From Adineta vaga (lineage: Eukaryota; Rotifera): a stretch of 64,000 nt of DNA. The DNA lies in assembly GCA_021613535.1 (NCBI GenBank), contig CP075497.1, positions 8,370,001-8,434,000 on the forward strand, given 5' to 3'. A program made the translations under genes and the position numbers. Positions 10,586-23,737 of the stretch are shown one piece after another (position 1 is the stretch's first letter; each line of letters opens with the position of its first letter). A model generated the notes under the pieces. It was not told where the DNA came from, made no database searches, and saw nothing but the letters and a program-made list of their open reading frames with translations.

Positions 10586-13500
10586 ATGCAATCATCGACA
10601 AGCAAAAACAATCTCGAACATCTTTCCTATAAATTAAATGTCTTTCTTTTCGACCATGAACATGATCAATCGACAAATCAAGATTTTGATCCTGATCTCA
10701 ATGATATGGTTGATGATGATGATGACGATCATTTTATTCTTTCAGGTAAAATCACTTTCTTCAATATCTGTATATTAAGAAACAGTTTAACACCTTTGCA
10801 TTTTTTACAGTTGTCTTTGAATTCGATTTTCTAGACTTTAGTACTTTAGTTTTTAAATACTCGACAACTATTATATCTGTATATATTCAAAACGTAAGGT
10901 TGACAATTTCTTCCGTTCTTAACACTTTTGTATTCGTGTAAGCATTCATAAACATTTACTAATGGATTGTTACAGTATAAGTGGAGAGAAAACGAGAACA
11001 ACTATAATTTCCTCTTGAACAACGATCGAAAGAAAAAATCTTGACGAGATCGATAATAATAATAATAACGATGATGTACATCAAAATATTAATAATAATG
11101 ATTATGAACAAATGGAGAGGGTGCTCTTTGTGACGATAATAGTAGAAGAATTCATCGTAATAAAAAATAATATAATGAGTTTTTCTTTTACATGCAGAAG
11201 ATTTATGAGCAAAATCTGATTAGTCATTCAAAATAAAGTTCTTAATAAATAGGTTATCCTTTTTTCATGAATTACATTTGGACGATTTATATCCAAGTTA
11301 TTATCATTTCGTTCTGTTCCTTTCTTATATATATATCGAATGATAGACAAGTTTGACAAACATCAGACAAGTGGATATGATTGTAGAGTTCTTCATCTAC
11401 ATAATAAACGATGGATGATCATTTGTCTCGAGATAGATACGATACAAATCATTTGTAGAAAATCTTGTCTATGAAAAGAAAAGAGAAACAAAACCTAATA
11501 ACAACTGATATGATATTGATCGATAAGTATATATTGAATAGATCTAGGAGAAAAAGAAAAACTCTCTCGAGAGAAAATCGATATATATACAATGATAATT
11601 CACTAGTCGTTCGAGGGCTATTTGAATAACTACAACTATACAATTTATGTACTTCTGTTCGTCATTAATGACTGATGAGTTTTTGGAGAAGTAGTATGTG
11701 ATTATTATCGAGGTTATTTTGTTAGTATTTTCTTCGAATTTTTAGACCGTCCATTACGTTTACAACGTCATTCGCATGTTAAATATATTCAAGAAGAAAC
11801 AACAGATGATCTTTCTGCAACAACAACAGCAGCATCAACTGAAACAACAACGACACCACTACTTAATCCACGTCAAATAAATGAGTATGAACTTCTTCAT
11901 ATTAGAATAAGAAGAAAGAAAGCATTTGTTTAATATTAGTTTTTCTTCTTTTATCGTTAAAAGCTTTTATATTTAAAGTAGAAAACTAGCAAAGTGTCAA
12001 ATATGAATTTACTCTCGTCCGTTTTTTTTCTTCTTTTTCTCTATTTTTACAAAATTACATAGGCGAGAATCGAGAAAAAAATGAATTATCATTATTATTC
12101 AACATGTAAGTGATAAAAACTTCGTTCTCTTTCATTCTACTAGTAACTTATATAAATAGTCTTTTTCAAGTTTAATGGGCCTTTTTTCTCATCATTATAA
12201 ATGATATTTAAAGATCATCATCATTAACCGGAAAAAAAATAGAATGAACTTATATTTTCTTGATTGATACACCGTCAAAATAATCAAAGAGAGAAAGTAT
12301 GGGAGTGTTCTTCAGTAGACTCGCCTTGTGTACGGAAATCATTCTATATTATTTACGTGTATTGTTCTTTACGTTACACTTTCCTTCTTTCTTCGTAATT
12401 GTAGAGAAATAAGAAAAAAAAGAGGCACTTTCATCGTATAGACACATTTCGATTCGCATTAGATTTTAATTAATTATTAAATATGGGCAATAAGTAGAGA
12501 ATATTTCTATCCCGTTTCTTTTCTTTTTCTATAGAGTAATAAATCATGATTGATTTCTGAGTTCGTCCACCTACACTAAATGTGTCAGAACTATCTCTTA
12601 AAGAAGAATCGAGACATTACGAGATCTTCACATAAATCTCTCTCCCTCTTTCTCATTCACTATTATCCTTGAATAAGAAAAGCGATGACTTCATGTTTCT
12701 TCGAGCTCAAAGCATTTCACTAATTTGAATTATATAAAATTTGTACTAATTGACATGATAAGCCAAGAATACACGCAGATAAAGAAACGAACTAGAGAGA
12801 TATCCAGACAATTCTCCTTCTGTCATTGTTAATATGTTTTCTAGTTAACTAATAGGATTATTTTTCATAATATTGTTTAATCAGTTGAAAAGAAATTTTC
12901 ATCAATAAATTGATTTATTCTCCGATTGAAAGTGAAAAGAGAGAGAGAGAAAACGAATGAGTTCATTAAGAAAAAAAAGTATCATTTTTGAATATACCTC
13001 CGATGTTAAAAAAAATGAAACCATAATGTCTAGCTTGTGAAAATTAACCTAATTAAAAGTTAGTGTCTATTTTCGCTCTAATAAATGACAGTGACGTGTC
13101 ACTCTCGGTTTCCGATTCATCCACGCACCCTGCCGGTTTTCAAACGGATATGATCGAATTAGACGACAGAAGCGAGTAGAAAAGGAATAGAATGAAAGAT
13201 ACTTCCTTGTCAACTGTTCTTCTTAATACATAAACACATACGAACGAACTAAAACTCAATCATAGTTGCTTGTCATCAACTATCTTGTTATTGATTTTAG
13301 CAATCACAATATTGGTACAAATAGTGCTGCAGCTGTTGTTCCTCTCATTGTTGTCACAGATGACGAGACTGATACAGCATCATCAAAACGTTTCGTACAT
13401 TACTCATCTAGGATTGACAAAGCTAAAAATTCTTATTCATCAATTACACCTATCAATATGGATAACATAAATTTCAAAGGTATCAGAGGAAAAGATTTTC

Positions 13501-16500
13501 TTCGAAAATCAAACATAACATGTTTTCTATATATTGAAGATTATTTTGGTAATAATTCTTGTCCTGAATCACCGTTTCTAAACGAGAAAAATTCATCATC
13601 AACAACAAATGCAGTGAATCTATCACCACCAGGAGTTTCTTCAACAGTTACACCAACTATAACAAGTACTGGAAGTGGAAAACGACGTGGACTTAGCCAT
13701 CGAGCAAGTTATAAACGTGCACATACAGGACGATTAGTATGCATCTCTCTTCTATTCTACTTAATTGCCTACTGTTTTTCATGTAGTCGATTGATCATAC
13801 ACCCAATGAATTATTCATTGAATTACAAGAATTACAAACAGATGATCATATTGAATATTATTGGAATGAATGTGCAAGGTATAAGAAACAAAAAAAAACA
13901 ATTTTCTTGGAAAAACATTTTTTTTTTGTATCGTAAATAGATGGATTCGATTTGAAGAAGATTTCGATGTTGAAATGCTTCGTTGGCAAGGTTTGTATTC
14001 TTTTAATGATCATTTCAAATCCTATAATGAATTGATTTTTCTAGCTCCAAGAGTTGGATGTTTAAACTTTCACAGCCTGTTAGAATTACGTCGTGGTTTA
14101 CAATACGGTTTGTAGATAAATTTGAAATATAATACTCTTTTCTCAAGGATTCTTTCTAGGTATCGTTTTACTTGATCTTGATGAACAAACCCTCGATGGA
14201 ATCTATGAAGCTATTATTAATGATGCTGTTGCGAACGGACAAATGAATAAAGATGTTAAAGATGAAATATTACGTATTCTAGCAAGCAATCATAAGTATT
14301 ATTTTGAGTGATTCTTTTTTGCAAGTTCATTCATTGAAATAAATTTATTTAGACATCCAGAACCTCGTTCATCCTTTCGACGTCGTTCTTCTGCTGTTGA
14401 TTTCCCTCCCGTAAGCACGCGACGTTCAAGTTTAGCATTTAAAAAGAATGAACAAGTTAATGTGGACGATGCACGACGAATGAGTTTACTCGAATCAAAA
14501 ATTAATGGTGAATTAAGTAAAAATTTGAAAAGTCTCGTTGTTAGAGTAAGTTTATTTGATTATCAAGATACTTTTAAAGTTGAATTTATTAGTATGATCA
14601 TGTGGATGAAACAGTTATGACTGATATACAATCGAAACAAGTCTCAACTGAACAACTTAATAATACGAAAGGTAGCAATGAAAGTGTTAATCAATTGCGA
14701 CCTCCACTTATCAGTCATCGACCGTCACAAAGTCAACCAAAGAAATCACGAGATTCTGGCCAACCTAGAGTAAGTGATACATCTTTGAATATTCTCAAAA
14801 AAAAAGTTTTCAATCATTATTCAATGAAGCAGTTGTTTTGAAAAGTGTTTGAAAATCGAAGTTTACATTAAATCAAACGATAGTAATTAAATACTTCTTT
14901 TGAAATTAATAGTATATGGTTACTTGACATTTTCCTGAGAGATAATTGTATCAACAGAGAGGAAAAAAAACACATTTTAACCTACCTATTAACTTAGAAA
15001 AATCATTAATGATAGTCTATATATCATAATTGAAGGATGTATGACTATGTACACAGCTAGTTTTCGAGACATCTGGAATTCCGGATGCGTATTGGAGTGC
15101 AAAGTCATTCATCTTTAAAGAAAAACTATCATTAACCAGTGAATATATGTCAGCATCTATTTCCTCAAAATATAACTAAAAATACTCATCGATGAACGAT
15201 TAACTTTAAATACTATTAATAATAGTCTGAGCTATATTTACATTTCTTATTGATTTGAAAGCTATGATAGACCCTAGATAAGCTAAATAATGTCCGATCG
15301 ATTCTTCTTTTCTAGTCTGATCTCATGCGACGAATTCCAGATAATGCTGAATGTGCAGAAGTACTTATTGGTGGAATACGAAGTTTAACCAGACCAGTGA
15401 TGGCATTTGTGCGTCTTTCAGAAGGTCAACATATGGGTAAAAGACTTCCATACATGTACAATTATAATTTATTCCTTGTTTTATTTTAAAAAATCTATAT
15501 CGTAGTTAATATATCTGAAGTTCCATTACCTGTTAAATTTATTTTTGTTTTGGTTGGACCTGTACTCGAAGAATATTTTGAAATTGGTCGTTCATTGAGT
15601 ACTCTTTTTAGTACACCAGTAAGCAATAGATTTCCATCGAGTTTTGATTAATAATTAGTGAAATGATGTTTAGGATTTTCGTGAAGTTGCTTATCAAGCA
15701 ATGGATCGTCGAGATTTATTGAATGGTATCAATGATTTTCTAACAGATTCGATTGTTTTACCACCCGGTGACTTTGAAAAAGAACTTTTATTACCAGTGA
15801 TTGAAACAGCAAAAATGAAAAATAATAATGCTAGACGACGATCAACAAGACGTCGAAAACAAACGAAAGATCGATCAATCGAAAATCAACAACAACAAAA
15901 TCCATCTCAAGGTAAGTTTTCTATTTTGTCAAAATTATTTTCTCTCTAAACAAAATTCGTTTCTAATTATTTTAGCATCAAGAGTACTTTTAGGTAAATC
16001 CATGTTTATTTTTGTTGAAGTTTTTTTAAAATATATTCTATTTAGCTCAAATATCGTCTTTATCACATGATAAACAAGAAGAGGATCCATTTCTACGAAG
16101 TGGTTTTGTATTCGGTGGTGTTTATCGTGAAATGCAACGTCGTTATGCTTATTTTAAATCAGATTTTTTGGATGCATGTTCACTCCATTGCGTTGTTAGT
16201 CTCATATTCATGTTTATCGCTTGTCTTGCACCTGCACTTACCTTTGGCGGTATTATAGGTAGATGAACTTAATTTATATGAAATCATTTGATTTATCGTT
16301 TTTCTCTTCTCTCTTTAAATTAGCTGACAAGACAAACAATCTGTTAGGTGTAAATGAAATGTTGATTGCATCGTCTATCAATGGATTTATCTTTGGATTG
16401 TTCAGTGGACAACCATTGATGATTCTTGGACCAACAGGACCATTTCTTGTTTTTGAAGAAATGGTTTATGATGTAAGTATTTCATAGATAAAATCTTTCT

Positions 16501-18463
16501 CTTGTTTTAAATAACGAAAATTTTCAGTATCGAATAAAAGATATTCTATTTGTTTTAGTTATGTCAATTATTATATTCAGATTTTTGGACAGTACGCTGC
16601 TGTGTTAGTCTTTGGACAACCTTTTTTATAATTATCCTTGTGGCTTTCGAAGGTAGCTTTATGATTCGTCATGTTACTCGATTTACTGAAGAAATCTTTG
16701 CTCTTATCATTGCTCTTGTTTATCTATATGAACCATTTAAAAAACTTTTTAAAGTAAAATTCATACAATTGATTTCATTCTATATTTTCTTCATTGTTTG
16801 TTTTTTATCGTAGATATTTCGTTTAAATCCAGTTCGATCAATCTATAATTATGATTATCCATTAGCTTGTGCATGTAATATATCGTCTATAATGAATATC
16901 ACATTAGCTTTAGATAATATGAATTCATCATCTAATGATATATTATTGCCTTCTTCATCGAAGTATTCGTGCTATAACTGTATATCACCAAAAGAATATT
17001 CGTCCTCGTCTTCAGTTCTATCGAATAATAATTCAACATCGACATCCAATGATGAAAGTTCATTGCCTAACAAAGCACTTCTTTCATTTATTATATTACT
17101 TGGAACATGTTTTATTTCTGTTGCACTTAAACGTTTTCGAAGAAGTAATTTCTTTGGTCGAACAGTAAGTCAATTGTGAACAACATGAATGAAATCGAAT
17201 TTCTTTTCTTTTTAGACACGACAAACATTGAGTGATTTCGGTATGTCAATTGCGCTCATCTGTATGGTGCTGTTCGATATGTTAGTTACAAAAAGTACTG
17301 GTGGTCATAGTCTTACTCAAGTAATGTAGTTCGAGAGATATAAAATCTTCAGTGATTTATTTCTATAAATTTAGAAAATAACTGTACCTGATTCAATTCG
17401 ACCGAGTGATCTTGAACGTGGAAATATATGGTTTATATCACCCGTACGAAAAACTATACCATTTTGGCTTTATTTTGCATCCTCAATTCCTGCTATTTTG
17501 ATATCTGTGGTGCTGTTCTTTGAAGTCGAATTAACTAGGTAATAGATAAAAAAAAAGAGAAATAATGGTAGTTTTAATTTTCTTCTCTCTCTCTTTCAGC
17601 ATGATGATTCAATCAAAACTTCGATGTGTTCATTCCTCAAAAATTGTCAAAGGAACTGGTTATCATCTAGACATCTTGATCGCTGGTATGGCGAATTCTT
17701 TTTCTTTTGAAATCTATTTGTTTTTCTTCTAGGTTTATTGGTATCTATCAGTGGATTATTTGGCCTTCCATGGATATGTGCCGCACCTGTACGAAGTATT
17801 GCTCACGTTGCTAGTTTATCGAAATACAGTAATACTCATGCGCCTGGAGAAAAAGCTCGCTTAATTGAAATAAAAGATCAACGTTTAACAAATATCGGTG
17901 TACATTTATTGATTGGTTGTACAATATTTGCTGCTCCAATTATTCGTAAAATTCCGGTTGCTGCTTTATTTGGTATATTTTTATATTTTGGTATTGTTTC
18001 CATTTCTGGTACACAATTATTTAGTCGATTAAAAATGACATTTATTCCAGCAAAATATCATCCAAATTTTGGTTATTTAAGACGAGTATAATCTATGCAT
18101 ATTCTTGAATTTAAACTAAACATTTTCTCTGGATTTCTTTTGATAGGTTCGTCAAATGAAACGTAATGTATATACATTTGTACAAGTGATAGCAGCAGGC
18201 CTATTAATCATTATAAAAATTACTAGATTTGCATTTTTATTCCCATTTATTCTCGTCTTACTTGTCCCATTTAGGAAATGGTGTCTTCCATTTTTCTTCA
18301 CAGAACGTGAACTTACAGAGGTAAGATAGATAGTTCTTTTTTTTCTCGAAAGAAATGTTCCTTTTTTTTCTATCAATTTGTTTAGCTCGATGGTGATGAA
18401 GAACAGAATCGTGTCTTTGATGATGAACTTGATTTCTATGGTCAAGTTCATTTACCAATTTAA
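10586..18463 (+). CDS. SLC4 family bicarbonate transporter, probably Na+-coupled
   Basis: Moves bicarbonate across the plasma membrane for pH control. Exons: 10586-10745, 11746-11884, 13301-13479, 13540-13736, 13787-13878, 13941-13990, 14045-14107, 14160-14295, 14353-14545, 14593-14769, 15316-15436, 15506-15618, 15674-15911, 15976-15993, 16046-16258, 16324-16472, 16559-16753, 16814-17164, 17216-17320, 17375-17538, 17600-17685, 17733-18085, 18147-18320, 18386-18463. They join in frame to 1247 aa. The cytosolic domain has the ELFIELQEL and ARWIRFEED blocks and SLLELRRGL. The membrane domain has GQPLMILGPTGP, HAPGEK and QRLTNI. The large extracellular loop has two Cys pairs (CAC and CYNC), as in Na+-coupled NBC members. 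Exon 14 is an 18-nt microexon. The first two introns are 1.0 and 1.4 kb, so the 5' end is least certain. Confidence 0.9.
11885..13300 (+). other. Long 5' intron of the SLC4 gene
   Basis: 1.4 kb separate the second and third proposed coding exons, and the phase agrees (2 then 1). The sequence is T/A-rich with several pyrimidine tracts and no coding signal. It may contain an alternative promoter. Confidence 0.5.
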
Positions 18464-18663
18464 TTATGGAAATCATCCTATTTGATCAGTAACCGGTGTT
18501 TTTATTTTTCTTGACTTATGTAGATGAAAGAACAATTCAATGTATTTTTACGATCGACAAAAAAGAAAGCAAAGAAAAAAAACGAATCATTTTGTTAACA
18601 TATCTTGGTTTTATTCATGTTCTTTCGTATATATTTGTTGGAAACTAGTTGTTTTTCTTTCAA

Positions 18664-19760
18664 TTACCATTGTGAATATAAATCGGATTGAGGTATATTT
18701 TGAAGAAATTCATTTTTGTGTACAATCCAATAAAGAAGTTCAGCAACAATTGTGTCATGTTTTTCGGCAAAATCTTTCCATACTTCACTGATATCCATGA
18801 TTTCTTTAGCATGATCAAGAAAATATTCAATACATTTTTGTCGAACATGCTTATTATCATATCGATAGGCAGCTTTCAATAACATTAAAACATTGTTTGT
18901 ATTGATATGATTAGAAATAACTTCGCAAAAATATCAATCATAGAATCATTTGAAAGAAAATAAAGATACTTACATTGACCTGTATGTACTTTCAAACTTT
19001 TGATATCATATCGACCAGCAGCATCGAGTAAACCATAAGCTTAGAATAAAAGAAAAATTTTGTTTTCTTCATATATCATTATTCAAGAAGGAAAATTTAC
19101 CATTACGTTCATTTAATTCACATTTCGCTGTATAAAGAAATATAATCAATTGTTTCATTATTTCAGGATCAGTTTTATCGATTGAAATAATCAATTTATT
19201 ATTTTCAGTAACTGTTTGAAGTTGTTCTCTTGTTGTTGTATCAAGTCGATTGACACTACCCGATATAACAGCTATACATAGATGAAGAAGAAGAAGACGA
19301 AAAAAACATCAAATTATTTTTCAACTTTTCCTATGTATTTACCAGCAAAAGTATTCGAACGAGCAGCGAGAACACACCGATGAACAGCCATGTAAGTACC
19401 TGAAAAACGAATAAGAATGCAATGGAAGAAAATCTTTGTTGAGATTGTTTTACCTCTCACATTCAGTAAACAATCACTAATATCTGTTCGATTCAATAAT
19501 TGAGCAAAATCATCTGATAGATGTCGAAGTAAAGGCATTTCAAAACCTTTTGTATTGGATTGATTAAAATTTTCGGCGGTATACCGTTGTTCATCATTTC
19601 GATTTGATTGTCCTAAACGATTTCCAAGTACGAAATTATCAGGTAGTTTAGGAGTATATCGTTGTGTTGATGACAATGTTTGTGGTTTAGTTGTTTGTTG
19701 AGAAAGTGAAGCATTATCATTATCATCATTATTATTCACAGGCATTGTTAGTGAAGTCAT
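18664..19760 (-). CDS. BTB/POZ domain protein, SPOP-like
   Basis: Probable substrate adaptor for a CUL3 ubiquitin ligase. Five exons on the minus strand: 19760-19454, 19399-19343, 19271-19101, 19039-18974, 18920-18664. They give 285 aa with consistent phases. Residues 1-80 are low complexity and polar, with no MATH domain. The BTB domain spans about 85-200, with LSDDFAQLL, ISDCLLNV and VHRCVLAARSNTF matching SPOP/TDPOZ proteins. A helical C-terminal part contains repeated RYD motifs and SEVWKDFAEKHD. The chosen ATG is the first Met in frame. It converges on SLC4 with about 200 bp between the stops. Confidence 0.8.
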
Positions 19761-20333
19761 TTTGTCAAACTGATTTGTTTCAGTATTAAAAACAAAAGAA
19801 AAACAAGGTGGTCTGTAATAATCTAACAATGTTTCATCATATTACTGTAGTAACTATCAGTAAAATAATATAATGTGTAACTGTGAAGGACTGACAAACA
19901 GAAGATGTTTATTTGATATTAACTTAATGTTATTTCTTTGCGTTTTCATTTTATTCGTAAATATGTGATAAACATTTATGAAGATAAGAAATGATTATAT
20001 TTTGGAAGTTTAAGAAAAAATATAGAATTTTCATATAGTTTTTGGACTGAGAGAATTTGAAATAATAAACATGTTTTCATAATATTGATTTCTATGAAAT
20101 ATACATCTATGACTTCAATAATGTTGATATAATTATAAATAAGTACATAAACATATTTAAATAATGCAAAAACTAAACTATTTAAAAGAAAAAAATATTT
20201 ATATTTTGCAATATGTCTTACTTGTTCAATTGACAAATCATTAAGAAAAATCGTATTTATTAAAGAAACGATAAAAACATATTACTAAACAGACGACAAA
20301 ATCATTCCTAGTGAGAACATCGATTCCATCGAC
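19761..20333. promoter_or_regulatory. Divergent intergenic region
   Basis: 573 bp between the BTB gene (-) and the first three-pass membrane gene (+). It is A/T-rich and no specific element was recognised. Confidence 0.35.
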
Positions 20334-23238
20334 ATGACAAAACGATCGATGTACTACTTGATTTTTATCCAATTGTTTGTCTTAATAAATTCATACGAAT
20401 TTAATCCAACTGATTATGAACTTTATGGACCAACTTTAGCAGCTAATGATCAATTTATTGTTGCTCTACAAAGCCGAACTGGTATAACATTCTCCGCTGT
20501 AACCAATTATTTATCAACAACATCAACTCATTGCACAGTTAGTTATATAACAACTCCTGCTCGAAGTTGTTACGCAACAATGATAGCTGTTGGACGAAAT
20601 AGTTTATCTTCAGCGAATGTTCATAAATTTGTATTTATCACGTATTCACACAATGATACATCAATCTATATGGTAACTGCTACGATAGCTTTTTCTACAT
20701 GTCAATTAACAATACTTCATAATCAAAGAATAGTGATTACAGCATCATATCCATCCTATTCAGTTCTTGGTGTTAATGCTGATTCAAAATTAGCTTTTTA
20801 TATAGCAGATACGAACACATATATTCAAGATTTGTTTTCACCTTTTTCAAGCAAAAACTGGTCAGCACTGAGTCCATATCCACCTAGTAACCGCTTTATT
20901 CCAGTAGGAATTGATTTGAAAAATTCTTCGGGTATACTAGCTGCTTACACGAGAAATTCAACAGCGCCAGCTCGAAGTACTGATTCGAAATTTCGACCAA
21001 CGATTTATCAAGTTGATTTTTCGACTTGTTTTTTGAGTAAAATTCCTTCATGCATCATGTTGACTGCAGTAGAACAAATAAGCTATCCTTTTGCTTGGCA
21101 ATCAGCAAAAGCGCCACCAACTGATGCTGTTGACAATGAATATGATTCATTATACGATATTTCTGTATCGATTAATGATAAAGATTATGTTTTAATTGGT
21201 ATTCAATCTATCAATACAGTTTATTGTTTTTCAGCTGCTTCAACAGCATTTAACGAATCTGGAAGTCGTATACCGAGTACAATAACAAGTATCGGGTTTG
21301 GCAAAGGTGTTGGTTGGCTCGATAATACAACAGCTGCTGTTCTACTCAATAATTTTACAATTGACTATGCTCAATGGCGCACATCACATATTGAATTATA
21401 TCCAATTACAGATTCAACTTCATTATCGAATACAATTTCTGCTTATTCATCGTATCCGAATGCTCATCAACAATTATGGCCACCATTAAATGATCGTTTA
21501 ATTGATATGCTTGCTATGCCAGGTTCTGGTTCAGTAATCTACATGGATTATGTTGGTAATGTTCATGTTGTTCGTCCAAGTCCAGCTGCGAGTTTCGCAT
21601 ATACATATGGTGGTGTTGGAAAACCGAATAATACAATTTATGTAGCTCCAACAATGCGATGTCCATCGGGTACATTGAAGAATCAATCCGCCTATGGAAA
21701 AGAAATATTTCGACATTGTGTGCTGTGTCCTGAAGGTACGTTTCATGCTCCAAATCGTTCGAATCAAACAGATCGATGTACACCATGTGATACGAGTCTT
21801 TATTTTTGTCCATGGGGAGCGGTTACAGAAATGCCAATAAGTATTTTAGACACAATAAGTCAAGCTCATGTCTATCCTCAATCACCAGAAAATGATGGTT
21901 TTGAAGATATATTATTATTAAATATGTTTAATATTGAATTTCCTGCATATTGTATAGCTAAACAACCACTTTTCTATGGAGTTATTATCATTGGTGTTGG
22001 TTGTTTGTTTTTATTAGTTATGGGTATACTTAAATTAACAGGTAAATTAAAAAAACAACGTCGAATGATAAAGAGTGTTTTTAAACAAACAGATCTCATT
22101 GGTGAAGGAGAAGTAAGTGTTTTTGTTTTAGAAAGTTGTATCTTCTATTTTCTAATTTCTCGTTAAGCTTTGGATTGGTGGTGTTGCTTCACTTGCTATT
22201 ATGGTCGTATCAATACTAGCATTTCGATTTTCAAGTAAATTTATGTATCAATATCCGATTGAAACGGCTACGGATGCAACATTTGCTTGTGATCCAACAT
22301 TAAGAAATGCAAAATTTTCTACTAGTATGCAATCATTAGGTACACCTTTACTTGACGATGAACAACCTTTATTTGATATGCTTAATAGTCAATCATTTAC
22401 ATTGAATGTTGCATTTATTAGTACAGATTTTACAGCTGATCAATTAAGTGTTGAACAAGTCTTAGGTTCAATTCGTATTGATTTACCTTTTATAGTCAAT
22501 GAAACTGATGGCATACTTTATATTTCAACAAATTTAACATCACATAGTACAACAATTCAATTTACTGTATTGAGTGGTTCAGCAGTTGGTGCACTTCGAA
22601 TTGGTTTAAGTGGTCCAGCAATTCAAGATAATAATTACAATGTCAAAGAATTGAATTTTTCCTATGCATTTAATCATACAGATCGAACTGTAACACAAGA
22701 TCCAATAATAACTGTTCAATTAATTAAATTAATTAATGAAACAGAACCATTATTAAGTAGTGATCAAATTCAATATAGTGGAATTTGGGTGCCAACATTT
22801 ATAAAAAATGAAGAACAACTTTTTTATACAGAAAGTGATTTTCAATTATATCATACAAGTGATCGAACTGTTTTTACTGTACAATTAACCGAAGCAACAT
22901 ATTATATTTATAATCAACAAGAACCTATAACAAAATTGACGGAGGTTATCTTTACGGATATACTTTTTACGACAATGTGCATTGAACTTTTTGCATTAAC
23001 ATTTCTCTTCTTCAAATTGGCTATTTTACCACTTGTTCGAATAATTCTTGCATTAATTTTCAAATCAAATAAAGTTTCTCCAAAGAAAAAGACTCCTGGT
23101 GGATGTCCATATTGTCGATCGGTCGATTCAGCAAGTTTACCAACACAGAGTGTGCCCGTCAAACGATCACAAAATAATACGAAAATGCATTCAATGCGAC
23201 GACCAATACCTGAAAGTGGAAAAACTCATGTTGTTTAA
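20334..23238 (+). CDS. Unrecognised three-pass membrane protein, copy A
   Basis: Two exons, 20334-22112 and 22168-23238, give 949 aa. Visible architecture: a signal peptide (1-20); a large first ectodomain with many N-x-S/T sites; a Cys-rich box at about 443-503 with CxxCPxGT and CTPCD motifs resembling GCC2/GCC3 or TNFR-type modules; then GFEDILLLNMFN; a membrane helix at about 545-570; a short basic loop; a second helix at about 594-615; a second ectodomain of roughly 240 residues; a third helix at about 855-885; and a basic tail. The next gene is a tandem paralogue sharing this layout and the single intron site. I cannot name the family. The receptor-like shape is only a hint at function. 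Confidence 0.85.
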
Positions 23239-23737
23239 ACTTTATTAAATATTTATCCAAAGCGAATATACTTATGTCAGTGTTGTGTGTCTTTGTGCTG
23301 CAAATTGTGTATTTCAATGCTTTTTCTCATCTTCTAAAATATATTTATCAAAAGCATATTTGTTGATTAGATTTTGTATACAGATATTCTATCACTTTCG
23401 ATTATTTTCACGAAAGATTCGAACTTTTTTACGAAGAATAAATTCGTTTTGAGGTGTTTTCCAATTGATGAAAACATATGTTAAATATTATCTTTTCATG
23501 ATTGCAATTTATGTTTACTCGTTAGAAAATAAATATACGAAAGTCAGTCATTCCATGATCTACTTATTTTTGATAAATATTTTCTTGGTAAATCATTATT
23601 CTTTTTTTGAGAAAGATCAAAATAAAAAAAATTACAAGTAAATATCTAAATTATTTATTTTATTTGCATATCATTGAAAAATTGTCAAATATAGAAGTAC
23701 ATAAAGTCATTTTCTATTACTTTACAACTTGCATTTC
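23239..23737. other. Intergenic between tandem paralogues
   Basis: About 500 bp of A/T-rich DNA containing the 3' flank of copy A and the promoter of copy B. No gene is supported. Confidence 0.5.
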
